This document shows, piece after piece, positions 63,873-64,000 of a DNA stretch of 64,000 nucleotides. The position numbers and the translations under genes were made by a program. The number at the start of each line of letters is the position of its first letter. The stretch's first letter is position 1. This DNA is from Pseudomonas svalbardensis (GTDB taxonomy: Bacteria > Pseudomonadota > Gammaproteobacteria > Pseudomonadales > Pseudomonadaceae), in assembly GCF_030053115.1 (NCBI RefSeq), contig NZ_CP125619.1, positions 2,739,501-2,803,500 on the forward strand, read 5' to 3'. The notes under the pieces were generated by a model, which saw only the letters and a program-made list of their open reading frames with translations, made no database searches and had not been told where the DNA came from.

Positions 63873-64000
63873 TTACCAGGTGCCGGTCGTCGACGTTGGC
63901 AGGCTGAGTTTGCCACTGTCCACGAAACGCATCGTGCCGAATAAGCCGCCCGCGAGTTTGCCGCGCAGGACGTAGGGCAGGTTGTCGAGGGTTTGGGTTT
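63873..64000 (-). CDS. Hypothetical protein, C-terminal fragment at the window edge
   Basis: The minus frame is open at the right edge and ends at TAA 63873-63875. The visible 41 residues read TLDNLPYVLRGKLAGGLFGT then MRFVDSGKLSLPTSTTGTW. I do not recognise the family. Its start lies outside the window. Confidence 0.55.
   Translation of the reverse strand, partial: TQTLDNLPYVLRGKLAGGLFGTMRFVDSGKLSLPTSTTGTW

Overview
The window is about 64 kb of a GC-rich gammaproteobacterial chromosome. It is most likely a Pseudomonas of the fluorescens group. Evidence: the ptxS-kguEKTD 2-ketogluconate locus with intact PtxS operators, an AruH-type transaminase, a DpkA-type reductase, pvdQ/fpvR pyoverdine genes, a DUF6124-type gene, and many copies of the fluorescens-type REPIN palindrome. 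No rRNA, tRNA or CRISPR array was recognised. All identifications come from reading the sequence and remembered family knowledge; no database search was run.

Layout. 0-1.6 kb: the 3' end of a YVTN beta-propeller gene, then a DUF6124 gene behind a strongly folded leader that resembles a C4-type antisense RNA switch, then a 180-bp interspersed element. 1.6-5.6 kb: an MFS transporter, a CdaR-type regulator and a glycerate kinase (sugar-acid/glycerate use). 5.6-7.2 kb: an IS110/IS1111-type insertion sequence with a long right end that could encode a bridge RNA, abutting a palindromic repeat. 7.4-10.3 kb: a chemoreceptor and aruH. 10.4-15.8 kb: the 2-ketogluconate operon. 15.9-21.9 kb: a lower-GC stretch with two Ig-like hypothetical proteins, a pertactin-type autotransporter and a small unknown protein. 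22-24.3 kb: a LysE exporter, an AraC regulator and a DUF1345 membrane protein. 24.5-31 kb: an RND pump and adaptor divergent from a two-component system. 31.2-37.2 kb: nicotinamidase, an ECF sigma/anti-sigma/TPR set (with an apparent ATC start), two gene remnants, a D-2-hydroxyacid dehydrogenase, a secreted alpha/beta hydrolase, a YqaA protein and a DUF411 protein. 37.4-42.5 kb: a second chemoreceptor, an unknown protein, an aldo/keto reductase and a LysR regulator.

The most unusual block is 42.5-49.6 kb. It is one compact minus-strand operon: MFS exporter, LuxE-like acyl-protein synthetase, a LuxC-type acyl-CoA reductase fused to a PaaK-like adenylation domain, a second stand-alone PaaK-like protein, and a GNAT-type protein. 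It has no luciferase genes. It reads as a pathway that activates a carboxylic acid, reduces it to an aldehyde, modifies it and exports it. I do not recognise it as a described pathway.

49.8-64 kb: a small lipoprotein, a small membrane protein, a PA2384-like winged-helix regulator divergent from pvdQ, then fpvR, a 1607-residue toxin-like protein with a C-terminal HELSH/TxDxxY zincin signature and a leader that can hide its ribosome-binding site, dpkA, an ElaB/YqjD-type protein, a small conserved protein, a LysR regulator divergent from a nitrilase, a GNAT acetyltransferase, and a partial gene at the right edge.

Two repeat families recur. One is REPIN-like (five copies: 10317, 12788, 14641, 24387, 28926). 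The other is a ~130-146-bp element with long terminal inverted repeats (four copies: 4206, 7077, 31049, 37300). In two cases a repeat supplies the 3' end of a gene (cdaR and kguK).
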